Below are positions 45,155 through 54,197 of a DNA stretch of 64,000 bases, in pieces. Source of the stretch: an uncultured Halomicronema sp. (GTDB taxonomy: Bacteria > Cyanobacteriota > Cyanobacteriia > Phormidesmidales > Phormidesmidaceae). The notes under the pieces were generated by a model. The model was not told the origin of the DNA. It worked only from the letters and a program-made list of their open reading frames with translations, and ran no database searches. Numbering within the stretch: the stretch's first letter is position 1; each line of letters starts with the position of its first letter. The translations under genes were made by a program, and so were the position numbers. The stretch spans positions 1 through 64,000 of the forward strand of contig CALCCA010000204.1 of assembly GCA_937899725.1 (NCBI GenBank), in the 5' to 3' direction.

Positions 45155-46084
45155 CTAAGTTGCCGCGACGACGGCCTGCATCGCCTGCTCAACCGTGGGA
45201 TATTGATAGGCAAAATTCTCGGCCTGCAGATGTTTGGGCAGCACCTGTTGCCCCTCCAGCACGACCACCGCCCCATCACCGAGCAGCGCCTCAATCACAA
45301 AATCAGGCACGGGCAACCAGGAGGGCCGGTTGAGAGCCTGTCCTAGGGCCTCACACACGGTGGCCATACGAACAGGCGTCGGGGCCGTGGCATTGTAAAC
45401 TCCTGACATGGTGTGATCGGTCAGCGCTCGCACTAACACGGCTACCAAGTCGTCAATGTGAATCCAGGAAAACCACTGACGGCCACTGCCGATTGGCCCC
45501 CCCGCAAATAAGCGAAAGGGTGTGAGCATGCGCTCTAGCGCCCCGCCCTGGCCCAACACGATGCCAATGCGAGGAATCACTAAGCGCACGCCCTCGATAT
45601 CTTTCACCTTGGTGGCTTCGGCTTCCCACGCCTGGCACACGTGCGATAAAAAGTCCTGATCGGCGGGCGCACTGGTTTCATCAAACGTTTTGGTTTCGCT
45701 CGTGCCGTAGTACCCGATCGCCGAAGCGCTGACGAGGACTTGGGGTTTAACGTCAGCCTGGGCGATCGCTTCAACGATTTTGGTCGTGCCGACTTGGCGA
45801 CTGTTGAGAATAGCCTGTTTGTGAGCCGCACTCCAGCGCTCAGAGATCGTGGCTCCGGCCAGATTGACGACGCCATCACAGCCAGAAATTGCGGTTTGCC
45901 AGTCACCAGATTGCTGTGGGGTATAGGCTACCAGCGTCACCTGAGGAAAGGTCGCCGCTGGCAGCACGCGACGGGCTCGGGCCACATCACGGGTTAACAC
46001 CACCACCTCATGCCCTGCCTGCTGGAGGGCGGCGGTAAGCTGGCTCCCAACGAACCCAGTGCCCCCGGTAATGGCAACTTTCAT
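45155..46084 (-). CDS. TIGR01777 family NAD(P)-binding epimerase-like protein
   Basis: A 309-residue extended short-chain dehydrogenase-like protein from the ATG at 46084 (MKVAITGGTGFVGSQL). The glycine loop is TGGTGFVGS. The SDR-type Ser and YxxxK-like region is SASAIGYYGTS, and the family motif is VVNLAGATISERWSAAHKQAILNSR. The C-terminal domain contains NRPSWLPVPDFVIEALLGD. The family acts as a putative epimerase/cell-division-associated protein, but the substrate is unknown. The upstream extension to 46150 is not needed. Confidence 0.92.
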   Translation of the reverse strand: MKVAITGGTGFVGSQLTAALQQAGHEVVVLTRDVARARRVLPAATFPQVTLVAYTPQQSGDWQTAISGCDGVVNLAGATISERWSAAHKQAILNSRQVGTTKIVEAIAQADVKPQVLVSASAIGYYGTSETKTFDETSAPADQDFLSHVCQAWEAEATKVKDIEGVRLVIPRIGIVLGQGGALERMLTPFRLFAGGPIGSGRQWFSWIHIDDLVAVLVRALTDHTMSGVYNATAPTPVRMATVCEALGQALNRPSWLPVPDFVIEALLGDGAVVVLEGQQVLPKHLQAENFAYQYPTVEQAMQAVVAAT

Positions 46085-46394
46085 GAACCCCGACTCCTTT
46101 GCTGTGATGTGAACTGACTTACCTGGCCCAGTAGGCAACTGGCAGAGCAACTATTCTATGCTAGCGACCGCTGCGATCGCTCAGCTGTGAACTGCCCACG
46201 CTCCCCTCACGTTGGGGTAGCTGTCGGATGAATCTCAGCCCGTCTGAGAACTCTGCGTGTCCAGCGGCGCAGTGCCGATTAAGCCGCCAGGCTGCAAGTG
46301 CCTGATCCAACCCTGACCGACCGACACCGTGACGATCGCCCGCCCTGGGCAGCGGCGGCGCTAACGCACAGGGCTAAGGTCCGCCATGACTAGA
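46085..46394. other. Non-coding stretch
   Basis: Nothing notable beyond one HIP1-like site. Confidence 0.35.
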
Positions 46395-46775
46395 CTAATC
46401 TGCCGCCGCCGGTTCACCATAGGCCATGCCGTTAGCTTCAGCATACCGGTGCATAAAGCGCATGAAGCGCTCCCAATGGTCGGGGCGGTCAATGGCGAGG
46501 GTGCATTCAACCTGCTTCAGATCATCGCCCTCTGGCCCACTGAAGATAAATTTGACGCCCGAAGGTTCGATGGTAATGACGCCTTCGCTGTCGGTGAGCT
46601 TGAGCGCTTTCGAAAAGCGACTGCGGAAGCTTCTAAATTCTTCGATCGCCTGCAGTCGTTCAAACAACAGCAGCACGATGCGATCGCCCGTATCGTTGTC
46701 TTGCCGCAGACTCACATTACTAATCTCTTCAGAAATGCCGTCAAAAAACTCGACGGTGGGGGTTTCAGAGGCCAT
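46395..46775 (-). CDS. psb28: Photosystem II assembly protein Psb28 (Psb28-2 type)
   Basis: Psb28 proteins bind the cytoplasmic face of PSII assembly intermediates and are absent from finished PSII. The 126-residue sequence begins MASETPTVEFFDGISEEISNV and ends DHWERFMRFMHRYAEANGM, both diagnostic. The divergent middle (VKFIFSGPEGDDLKQVECTLAI) resembles the second paralogue (Psb28-2) more than Psb28-1, as far as I can recall. The ATG at 46775 is preferred over the GTG two codons earlier. It is 55 bases downstream of the response regulator gene, on the same strand. Confidence 0.9.
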   Translation of the reverse strand: MASETPTVEFFDGISEEISNVSLRQDNDTGDRIVLLLFERLQAIEEFRSFRSRFSKALKLTDSEGVITIEPSGVKFIFSGPEGDDLKQVECTLAIDRPDHWERFMRFMHRYAEANGMAYGEPAAAD

Positions 46776-46830
46776 AACCACACGGACTAACTCAGGTGTT
46801 TAGTATAGCGACTGCCGGTTCACCCCCCGA

Positions 46831-47511
46831 TCAACTCCCAAGCCGATAGCCCTTGCCGTACACCGTATGAATTAAGGGCAACGTGCCGCTGGGCTCAATT
46901 TTGCGCCGCAGCAGTCGCATTTGCGCCGCCAAGACATTGCTAGCAGGCTCTTCGGCATCGGCCCACACCGCTTGGTGAATCTGGCTGCGGGTCAGCACCT
47001 GATCGGGGTGCCGCAACAGATAGCTCAACAGCTGCGTTTCTTTTTCTGACAGCTCAATTGTTTGATCCTGGCGATAGGCTAGCTGATTCGCTTCGTCTAA
47101 GGCCAGGTCTTCATATTGCAATCGCGTGACGCGGGGCGCGGCCTCCAGCGTCGGGGGGCGTCGCAGCAAAGCTCGCACCCGTGCCAGCAATTCTCGCAGT
47201 TCAAAGGGCTTTACCAGATAGTCATCGGCCCCAGCATCTAACCCTTCGACCCGGTCATTCAGCGTATCCTTAGCGGTTAGAAATAAGACAGGGGTAGCAT
47301 CCCCGCGTGATCGCACCTGCTGGCAAATTTCTAACCCGCTGTAGTGGGGCAGCATCCAATCTAAAATCAGCAGATCATAGGTAGCGTCAGCCGCCAATTG
47401 GCTACCGACCTGCCCATCCGTAGCAATATCCACCTGATAGCCCTGCCGGGTCAAAACTCGACTGAGGGGCTCGGCTAATTCTGCTTCGTCATCTACCAGC
47501 AAAATTCTCAT
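46831..47511 (-). CDS. OmpR-family response regulator
   Basis: A DNA-binding two-component regulator of 226 residues. The receiver has the phospho-acceptor in LLILDWMLP (D51) and the acidic pocket VDDE, plus the conserved Lys in DYLVKPFELREL. The C-terminal winged helix carries IELSEKETQLLSYLLRHPDQVLTRSQIHQAVW and IHTVYGKGYRLG. Sequence style resembles cyanobacterial ManR/RppA-class regulators, but the ligand cannot be told. No histidine kinase gene is adjacent. It lies upstream of psb28 with a 55-base gap, so co-transcription is possible. Confidence 0.92.
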   Translation of the reverse strand: MRILLVDDEAELAEPLSRVLTRQGYQVDIATDGQVGSQLAADATYDLLILDWMLPHYSGLEICQQVRSRGDATPVLFLTAKDTLNDRVEGLDAGADDYLVKPFELRELLARVRALLRRPPTLEAAPRVTRLQYEDLALDEANQLAYRQDQTIELSEKETQLLSYLLRHPDQVLTRSQIHQAVWADAEEPASNVLAAQMRLLRRKIEPSGTLPLIHTVYGKGYRLGS

Positions 47512-48099
47512 GGGCAGCCATCGGCAAGCATTGCCGCATCTTAGAGCAGAAACTGATGGCCATCAAATGTAGCCTTGACAAGGCGAAGTGTCACATTCAA
47601 CATCAAAGCCGAAAACCCTGACAAATCAGCAGCAATTCAAGCCTTGATAGTGCTCTTGAACGGTTTCACGCTGTTCTCAACAAGGATGCACGATCTCGCA
47701 CAAGCCGAGAATGAATTGCTGTGAGCCGCGTTCTTGCATTCTTAATATCAGGTGTGCCAGTGGCAAGTACAGAATTAAGCGTCTTTGCTGAGCCATCAGA
47801 ATCAACAGCGTTTCAATCTTGATTGTCCAACGTGAGTTCGATGAAATAAAAGCTCAAACCCCCCAGAAATACGTACGCTTGGAGATCCGCCCTCCTCAAA
47901 GAATTGTCATTGAGTCGCCCTTATTGAGAAAATCTCCTATATTCGCAATAGTCTACCTCTATTGCGAATAAATTTTGGGGCAAGCTTTTCAAAAGCCCTG
48001 GATCTGCCTGGATTTCAGCAACAAAATCCCGTCGAACTCACGTTGTCCAAATTATTGCCTGCCTTGGCTATGAGTAGAGCGATCGCCCGATTCATGCGC
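47512..48099. other. Non-coding stretch
   Basis: About 0.6 kb without a gene. The only structured feature is the inverted repeat at 47941-47969. Its left part would contain the response-regulator promoter. Confidence 0.4.
47941..47969. repeat. 11-bp perfect inverted repeat, AT-rich
   Basis: ATTCGCAATAG (47941-47951), a 7-nt loop, then CTATTGCGAAT (47959-47969). It extends to 12 of 14 matched pairs. It could be an operator or a hairpin downstream of the hemerythrin gene. Confidence 0.55.
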
Positions 48100-48543
48100 T
48101 TATTGATCAGCGGCTAGCGCCAAGCGCTTAACACCGGCAACATTGCGACTCTGAAAAAAGCGAATCATTTGCTGATCTTCACCGCGAATGTGATGCACCA
48201 TCCAATCAGCTAGAACCGGCGTCACCTCCGCCGTTGCCGTGTCAGCAACCTGGTCAAACTTAGCGAGTAAAGCCGTCACTTTATTGACCAGCGCCTTGTG
48301 AGTGCCACAGTGAACTTGCAGATTGGGGTAATCGTGCTCAGCCATCAGCCCTTCTTCTAACTCAAAGTGCTCAACCGCACAATCAGCGAACTCCGTGAGG
48401 CGCGTTTTGATCACAGCCATGGGCGGTGTCGGCAGCTGAGTCAGGTCGTAGATTTCATTCACCAGGCTGAACAAACGGCGATGCTGCTGATCGATCGCCT
48501 CGTGTCCAGTGCAATAGTCATCTTGCCATACTGCAATTGCCAT
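48100..48543 (-). CDS. Bacteriohemerythrin (di-iron O2-binding protein)
   Basis: A 147-residue hemerythrin that binds O2 reversibly at a di-iron centre in the cytoplasm. The iron ligands are all visible: GHEAIDQQHRRLF (His, His), CAVEHFELEEGLMAEHDYPNLQVHCGTHKALV (His/Glu and two later His) and WMVHHIRGEDQQM (His, Asp). The ATG at 48543 (MAIAVWQDDYCTGHEAID) begins at the canonical W-x-(D/E) start. Single-gene unit. Confidence 0.95.
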   Translation of the reverse strand: MAIAVWQDDYCTGHEAIDQQHRRLFSLVNEIYDLTQLPTPPMAVIKTRLTEFADCAVEHFELEEGLMAEHDYPNLQVHCGTHKALVNKVTALLAKFDQVADTATAEVTPVLADWMVHHIRGEDQQMIRFFQSRNVAGVKRLALAADQ

Positions 48544-48702
48544 AAAACTCCACTGTTAAAAGCTGCTGCAACGGTGCAAAACCGTCTGCTGGATTACCGT
48601 AAACCACTCTACGCCAGCCGTTATTTGAGCCCTAGGCTCTGTCATAATTCTTGTCGCAACGGTAACAATATGGAGTTCAGAGCCGCCCCACTGTTCTACC
48701 CA

Positions 48703-48835
48703 CGGATCCCCTCACTCATCCCCACTACTCCCGACTCTCTATCCGCTACTCCCCACTCTCCACCCCCTACCCACTACTCCCCACCCACTCGCGATCTCTT
48801 CACTCCTCACTCCAAATTCCTCACACATCTTCCAA
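48703..48835. repeat. Low-complexity C/T-rich tandem repeats
   Basis: Repeated variants of CCACTACTCCC and CTCCCCACTC run through the region between the hemerythrin gene and the end of the symporter gene; this is typical short-repeat expansion. Confidence 0.6.
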
Positions 48836-50734
48836 ACCAGGTCGGGGCATTGGCGCAATACGCGCTCGTTTGAGCCGCTGTAGCCACCAGCTACCGAGCA
48901 CTGCAAACAGTAATGCGCCCCAGCCGACCAGCGGCTGCAGCAGCAAAAAGCCACCCACCGTAAACATGGCACCAAACAACAGGCACAGTGCTGCCAACAC
49001 CTGTTGCAGCTGCAGCAACAAATCTTGCTCAGGGTTAATCCCTGGCTGGTCAAAATACAGGCGTGGCCAGCCACCGGCAAAGGTAACTAATTGAATCGGT
49101 CGCTCGCCCAGGCGAGTGCGCTGCCGGTTCCACCCAGGGCCGCCGGGATGCACTTTGCGATAAAAGCGATCGAGGGTTTCGTCGGTTTCGGGGGTAGTGA
49201 TGAGCATAACAGTCACCCAAATCACCGTGGTGATGCCCGCAATCACCAACAGCCGTTGGCCAAAATCAGTGGTTTGCAACACCGTCACCCGAGCCTGAAT
49301 CAACCCCACCAAGGTGAGCACCGGATTCTGAACGGCCTCATCAGCAATGGGCATTGTCAAAATGCCGATGATAAATCCGGCCACCATCGCCGCCAGCTCC
49401 GCCGCCGCATTGATGCGCCACCAAAACCAGCGCAAGATCAGCACCAGCCCTGGCCCAGTGCCGATGGCAATCACCAGACGAAAAATCGCCGTGACATCGG
49501 TCGAATAAAACGCCGCGATCGCGCCCAACACCGTCACTAACACCGATGCCATCCGCCCTGCGAAAACCAACTGGGCATCGTCAGCCGCCGGCGCGATGAA
49601 GCGACCATAAAGGTCGTTGGTCAAGTAAGACGCGCCCCAGTTGATCAATGTGGACACCGTACTCATAAACGCAGCAATCAAAGAGGCGACCACCAGCCCC
49701 AGCAGCACCGGCGGCAAAAAGTCGAGCATGAGCTGCGGATAGCCCAGTTCGCGATCTTCCAGGTTGGGATAGACCACCAACGCCACCAGCGCCACGATCA
49801 CCCACGGCCAGGTGCGAATCACGTAGTGCAAAATGTTGAAAAACCAAGCGGCCTTTTCGGCTTCCGCCTCATTTTTAGAGGCGGCCAGCCGCTGAATAAA
49901 TTCGCCACCGCCATCGCTGCGGCGAAAGGCCCACCACTGCAAACCCAAATAGGCCAAAAACGTATTGGCCGAAATGCCCGCCGCTTCGCTCCAGCGGAGG
50001 CCGCCCCCCTGCCAATTCAGCGGCACCAAAGACAGCGTTTCGGCCCCAAACTGATTGCTGACCTGCTCGATCAGCGTCGGCATGCCGCCGATTTTGATCA
50101 GTGCCGCCCCCGCCACGACGATTGCCCCAAACAAAGCGAGAAAAAACTGAAAGAAGTCGGTCGCAACGACGCCCCACAAGCCCGACAGGCCTGCATAGAC
50201 CAACACAAATAAGCTGATGCCGACCACAGTCCACAGTTTGGTTTGGTCACCAGGGTCAATGCCCAGACTTTCCCAGAGCTGCAGGGCCGTGATCACCTTG
50301 ACCATCGCCAACATGGCATAGCCGATGCCGATGCAGTTGATCGGCACCGCAAACAAAAAGGCCTTGATGCCGCGCAGCGCTGCCCCCATCGCGCCGCCGT
50401 AGCGCAGCTCCGTGAGTTCCGCGTCGGTGACAATTTCCGATCGCCGCCACAGCCGCGAAAAGACATAAATCATTACCACATGAGCAATGCCAAAGCTCCA
50501 CCATTCCCAGTTGCCCGCAAGGCCGCGCGTGCCCACGACTCCAGCGATGTAAAGGGGCGTGTCAATCGAAAAGGTCGTAGCGGCCATGCTCGTGCCTGCT
50601 AGCCACCAGGGCAGCGATCGCCCCGACACAAAAAAGTCCACCAGTGACCCTGATGCCTGGCGCGACAGATAAACCCCCAACCACAGGGTCGCCATCAGAT
50701 ACGCCAACACAATCAGCCAGTCAATCCAAATCAT
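48821..50734 (-). CDS. Sodium:solute symporter (SSS) family transporter
   Basis: A 637-residue inner-membrane secondary transporter with about 13 helices. Start MIWIDWLIVLAYLMATLWLGVYLS, then the family signature DFFVSGRSLPWWLAGTSMAATTFS (residues about 33-56), which lines the Na+ and substrate site, and LIAAFMSTVSTLINWGASYLTND. The C-terminal 110 residues are extra, ending with two helices. The substrate cannot be inferred. The ATG at 50734 is preferred over a TTG three codons up. It lies 92 bases downstream of a histidine kinase gene on the same strand, and both could be one transcript. Confidence 0.9.
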   Translation of the reverse strand: MIWIDWLIVLAYLMATLWLGVYLSRQASGSLVDFFVSGRSLPWWLAGTSMAATTFSIDTPLYIAGVVGTRGLAGNWEWWSFGIAHVVMIYVFSRLWRRSEIVTDAELTELRYGGAMGAALRGIKAFLFAVPINCIGIGYAMLAMVKVITALQLWESLGIDPGDQTKLWTVVGISLFVLVYAGLSGLWGVVATDFFQFFLALFGAIVVAGAALIKIGGMPTLIEQVSNQFGAETLSLVPLNWQGGGLRWSEAAGISANTFLAYLGLQWWAFRRSDGGGEFIQRLAASKNEAEAEKAAWFFNILHYVIRTWPWVIVALVALVVYPNLEDRELGYPQLMLDFLPPVLLGLVVASLIAAFMSTVSTLINWGASYLTNDLYGRFIAPAADDAQLVFAGRMASVLVTVLGAIAAFYSTDVTAIFRLVIAIGTGPGLVLILRWFWWRINAAAELAAMVAGFIIGILTMPIADEAVQNPVLTLVGLIQARVTVLQTTDFGQRLLVIAGITTVIWVTVMLITTPETDETLDRFYRKVHPGGPGWNRQRTRLGERPIQLVTFAGGWPRLYFDQPGINPEQDLLLQLQQVLAALCLLFGAMFTVGGFLLLQPLVGWGALLFAVLGSWWLQRLKRARIAPMPRPGLEDV

Positions 50735-50826
50735 CGGGGGCAACCCTCCAACCCATTCCCGCTATCTTCTCATAAGGGATGAAACCCCAGCGGGCTTTAG
50801 CGTTGGCGGATCAACTCCGGTGCGGT

Positions 50827-52224
50827 TCAAGCCTCGGCAGCGGCGATTGGCAACCACAGCACAAAGGCCGTCCCGACGGTGGCTGCGGGGATAGGCAGGG
50901 CGGCTGGCAGCGCCCAGGGCAGCTTCGAGAGCGGACTGTAAACCTCGATTTGGCCGCGCATTTCCCCCATCAAGTCGGCCGCGATCGCCAATCCCAAGCC
51001 GCTGCCGTCCAGTTCGCCCGCCGCCTGCAGCCCGCGATAATGACGTTCAAAAATGTGTTCCTGATCCAGGGAGGGAATGCCGGGTCCCGTATCCCCGAGC
51101 AAAATGCCGCCCAGGGTAGACTGATCGGGGCGCGATAGACCCCACTGCAGCCAGACGTCGGTCTCTGAAGATGAATATTTCAGCGCATTGTCAAGCAGGT
51201 TGTTGAGAATTTCCCCCAGTGCCTTGGGATCAAACTGCAGCCAAACGTCCTCAGCGGGCGGCACTAAATGTAACCTCATCTCGGCGGCTTCGGCCAAGGG
51301 CTGATTCAGTCTCACCAGGGGCTCAATCATCGCGGCGACTGAATTGGCCTGCACCGCCAAAGCACCGCCAAAGTGAGCCAAAGAATCCGCTGCCGTCAGC
51401 AAAGCCTGCGGCTCATCGGAGGTTTCATCGGCAGGCGCTAAGAGGAGGGGGGCTACTGTCGATGCGGCTTCACGGGTATCGTCAGCGGCCTGCAGCGTCT
51501 CGTCAAAATAGCCCAGCAGCTCTTGCAGGCGATCGCTCTCCCGCAGCATGTTGGCCACTAGCAGCTGATTTTGATCTTCTGAAGGCAGGCGCTTGATCAG
51601 GAGCTTGCCAAAGGTTTTCAAGGCGGTGAGCGGGCTCCGCAGCTGATGCAACAATTCGTGAAAGCGATCGGACTGTTGAGCCTGAATGCGATCTAAAGAA
51701 GATGTCCGACGGCTCAACCACTGACCCCGCTGATCAAGCACACAGGCCAGCGTCAACGAGTGGGCACATTCTGCCATCTGATCGCGTTCTGGCTGCTGCC
51801 AGGGCCGATCGGCACGCCAACTGACTAAGACGCCAAATACACCGCCCTCATGCATCAGGGGAATCGCGAGCCGTTGCCGGGTCGTGTGATCGGCATCGCG
51901 AGCCGTTGCATAGGTCGGATCAGACAACACGCGCGGATCAGGCTGACTGGGCACTGCATCCGTCGCGGCCGCGAACTGAGCCGAGACTGGCCCGCCGCCG
52001 CTGGATGTTGCGGCTGGCAGCCGGCGATCAAGCCGGGGCGCCGGCGATTGAGACGATTGGGGGGTGGGATAAACCGCGATCGAAATTAGCTGCGGGACGG
52101 CCTGATCAGACCAACCTTCGGCCAAATAGACAGCCGTTGAGTCAGCCCCGACCACCCCAGCCATCATAGTAATTTGAGATTGACAGAGCGCCGCAAATTC
52201 CGCGCTGGCAGGCATTAGTATCAT
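50827..52224 (-). CDS. GAF-like sensor histidine kinase
   Basis: A soluble histidine kinase of 465 residues. The N-terminal 170 residues look like a GAF sensor domain (SAEFAALCQSQITMMAGVVGADSTAVYLAEG..., RQRLAIPLMHEGGVFGVLVSWR). The H-box is FHELLHQLRSPLTALKTFGK (His at about residue 190). N, G1 and G2 boxes follow: EILNNLLDNALKYS, GDTGPGIP and GSGLGLAIAADLM. No membrane segment is seen. It precedes the Na+/solute symporter gene and has no adjacent response regulator. The start could be the ATG at 52224 or 52215. Confidence 0.9.
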   Translation of the reverse strand: MILMPASAEFAALCQSQITMMAGVVGADSTAVYLAEGWSDQAVPQLISIAVYPTPQSSQSPAPRLDRRLPAATSSGGGPVSAQFAAATDAVPSQPDPRVLSDPTYATARDADHTTRQRLAIPLMHEGGVFGVLVSWRADRPWQQPERDQMAECAHSLTLACVLDQRGQWLSRRTSSLDRIQAQQSDRFHELLHQLRSPLTALKTFGKLLIKRLPSEDQNQLLVANMLRESDRLQELLGYFDETLQAADDTREAASTVAPLLLAPADETSDEPQALLTAADSLAHFGGALAVQANSVAAMIEPLVRLNQPLAEAAEMRLHLVPPAEDVWLQFDPKALGEILNNLLDNALKYSSSETDVWLQWGLSRPDQSTLGGILLGDTGPGIPSLDQEHIFERHYRGLQAAGELDGSGLGLAIAADLMGEMRGQIEVYSPLSKLPWALPAALPIPAATVGTAFVLWLPIAAAEA

Positions 52225-52370
52225 CAAACGTCGCGGGTGATTATCCCTTCGTCACAAAGAAATGCGGGTGGTTACGAGCTGAATGAAGCACATATCAACA
52301 TGCTAATCAAGAAATGAATAGAAAGTCTATTATTTTAACCATGTCGTTACCCAAAAGACATGCAAATAAG

Positions 52371-52399
52371 TTGAAATTTTAGTTTGTACCGGATATACT
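52371..52399 (+). promoter_or_regulatory. Strong sigma70-type promoter of the DUF3155 gene
   Basis: A -35 box TTGAAA (52371-52376) and a -10 box TATACT (52394-52399) with an exact 17-bp spacer. Transcription would begin near 52406, leaving a 5' leader of about 70 bases. Confidence 0.75.
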
Positions 52400-52476
52400 T
52401 TGCAAGGTTAGGGGTTTTGTAGCACAAACTACATACCTTGGCAGTTTTGTACACCAGAGAGTAGGAGGTAGGCAGG

Positions 52477-52791
52477 TTGGCAAGAAGACGTAAACGTAAG
52501 AGCCGCCGTCGTCTAGAAGGTAGGCGAATTCTGGAGTGTGTACCTCAATATAGTATCGAGAGCGGGACGGATAAACCAGTCACCGCAGCTCGTAATTTTA
52601 TCCACAATGAAAACATTGCGCCCCCGGCACTGTTACTTGTGAAGCGTAACGAGCACACCACTGATCGATATTTTTGGGCTGAGAAAGGTCTTTTCGGTGC
52701 CCAGTATGTTGAAGAGAACCACTTTCTGTTTCCGAGTTTGAGAGCCCTGCTCAACGAAGAAGAAGACGAAGTTGTGAGCTTGTCGAAGTGA
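52477..52791 (+). CDS. DUF3155 family protein
   Basis: A 104-residue basic-N-terminal protein conserved across cyanobacteria. The sequence MARRRKRKSRRRLEGRRILE, then CVPQYSIESGTDKPVTAARN, LLLVKRNEHTTDRYFWAEKG and LFGAQYVEENHFLFPSLR is characteristic. The start is a TTG at 52477 behind an AGGAGGT ribosome-binding site, which settles the start. The RRKRKSRRRL head suggests RNA or DNA binding, an inference only. A strong promoter lies 80-105 bases upstream. Confidence 0.88.
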   Translation: MARRRKRKSRRRLEGRRILECVPQYSIESGTDKPVTAARNFIHNENIAPPALLLVKRNEHTTDRYFWAEKGLFGAQYVEENHFLFPSLRALLNEEEDEVVSLSK

Positions 52792-52893
52792 AGTTTCAGC
52801 TTTAATTGCTGAAATGACGAGCAATCGTCTGACTTTTATAGCCTCAAACCCCACAGCTAAAGCCCATTGCAAGCCAAGAGACGGCAGTATCTA

Positions 52894-53451
52894 TTACTCC
52901 GTCTCTTGGCGTTTTAAAGCGAGCTGAGACTCTAAAACGGCCAGCTCATCACGATGAGCTGAGACCCAAAGCTGGGTAACTGATCGCTCAACGTCACTGA
53001 TGCTGTCAGCGGTCGATCGCACTTGAAAATCGACCTGCTCGACGCGGGTTGACCCCTGCCAATAAAACCAAGAAGCGAGCGGTGAGAGCACCAGCAATCC
53101 GTAGGGCCAGTAGCCCAATTGAGGATAGGCGATCGCCAATACCAGGGCCAAACAAGCAAAGCCAATACCCGCCAGGCTGCCTAAAAAGACCGCCATAAAA
53201 ATGCTGGCCCCAACCTTGCCCTTGAGGGAAATTGAGCCCGACTCGGCATTGACCGCTATGACCTGATAAGCCCGATTGGCGAAGTACTGCTGCAGCGTTT
53301 CCAGCAGAGAAACGTCATCCATCTCGGTGGCGTAGAGCGCGGTTTCAGTGCGGTCTTTAGTCGAAGCGCGGATAAAAAAGACCAGCCCGATGGCGAGCAC
53401 AACGGTCAGGGTAAAAATTGAGGGCGAAATGAATTGAATCGGTACAGTCAT
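52894..53451 (-). CDS. Cofactor assembly of complex C subunit, CCB1-like
   Basis: A 185-residue membrane protein of the CCB1 family, required with other CCB factors to attach haem c(n) to cytochrome b6. It has an N-terminal helix (SIFTLTVVLAIGLVFFIRA), the hallmark RASTKDRTE, a soluble stretch (LLETLQQYFANRAYQVIAVNAESGSISLKG), two further helices (SIFMAVFLGSLAGIGFACLALVLAIAY; GYWPYGLLVLSPLASWFYW) and a C-terminal helical tail. The ATG at 53451 fits. Its presence with a CCB2/4 homologue at 19.6 kb is consistent with an oxygenic phototroph. Confidence 0.85.
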   Translation of the reverse strand: MTVPIQFISPSIFTLTVVLAIGLVFFIRASTKDRTETALYATEMDDVSLLETLQQYFANRAYQVIAVNAESGSISLKGKVGASIFMAVFLGSLAGIGFACLALVLAIAYPQLGYWPYGLLVLSPLASWFYWQGSTRVEQVDFQVRSTADSISDVERSVTQLWVSAHRDELAVLESQLALKRQETE

Positions 53452-53757
53452 GGGGTTGAATTAGGAAGCTATAGGGCCTGGTGGAGCAGCCGACGCTTGG
53501 ATCTCTCCTATCCTCGCATTTCACGAGCCCAAGGGAAGCAAAAGCGGTGACGGTCACCCAGATCAGCAGTTCTTCCCTTAGACCAACAATTTCACCGGCA
53601 TCCACTCAATTTGCCTTTGTGAGTTCAGGGCAAAAATCCATGGGGCATTCAAGCGGCATTCACGTTGCAGACGCCCCCTGGACGACCACCCCCCCGGCGA
53701 TCGCTCTCCACGGCGGCTGTAGCGGCACCCTGCCAGCCTGATGCTTGAATGATGGTG
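53452..53757. other. Non-coding stretch
   Basis: No gene supported; a + strand ORF (53481-53741) has no protein character. Confidence 0.35.
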
Positions 53758-53788
53758 TTGACTTAGAGTGCACTCTAAGTTTTATGGT
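53758..53788 (+). promoter_or_regulatory. MerR-type promoter and operator
   Basis: A -35 box TTGACT (53758-53763) and a -10 box TATGGT (53783-53788) are separated by 19 bp, the over-long spacer typical of MerR-regulated promoters. The perfect 20-bp palindrome ACTTAGAGTGCACTCTAAGT (53761-53780) fills the spacer. The start codon at 53796 would be at or next to the transcription start. Confidence 0.85.
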
Positions 53789-53795
53789 AAGAGCC

Positions 53796-54197
53796 ATGGA
53801 TACGGAACTGTCAATTCAACAGGTTGCCGCCATCACTCAAGTGAGCGCACATACGTTGCGTTATTACGAACGCATTGGCCTGCTGACCGGGGTTGCCAGG
53901 GCAACCAGCGGTCATCGTCGCTATGCCAGTCAAGATATTGCCTGGATCAACTTTTTGATGCGGCTGCGGGCCACCGGTATGCCCATTCGAGAGATGCAGC
54001 AATTTGCTGAGTTACGGCGACAGGGCGATCGCACACTGACGCGACGGCGACAACTGCTGGAAATCCATCAGCAGCAGATCCAGCAGCAGCTAGACGAACT
54101 GGCTCAGAACCTGCAGGTTATCCACGACAAGATTCAACACTACCAAGCACTAGAGGCCCTCCATGGGACAAATTCATCCACCGGATGCCCCGACTGA
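53796..54197 (+). CDS. MerR-family regulator (AdhR/NmlR-like)
   Basis: A 133-residue one-component regulator. The N-terminal winged helix has the MerR signature [27 protein letters not shown], followed by the dimerisation helix. The layout (short, with [24 protein letters not shown]) resembles AdhR/NmlR, sensors of aldehydes or electrophiles. The cysteine that AdhR uses, in the xKCMRNAG segment, is replaced by Leu (FLMRLRATG); the only Cys is near the C-terminus (SSTGCPD). Start ATG at 53796; another in-frame ATG at 53784 lies within the -10 box. It overlaps the next gene by 35 bases. Confidence 0.9.
   Translation: MDTELSIQQVAAITQVSAHTLRYYERIGLLTGVARATSGHRRYASQDIAWINFLMRLRATGMPIREMQQFAELRRQGDRTLTRRRQLLEIHQQQIQQQLDELAQNLQVIHDKIQHYQALEALHGTNSSTGCPD

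Noticed and set aside
48703-48835. Repeats suggestive of a CRISPR array
   Set aside because: The repeats are short, contiguous and degenerate without spacers; simple-sequence repeat is the better explanation.
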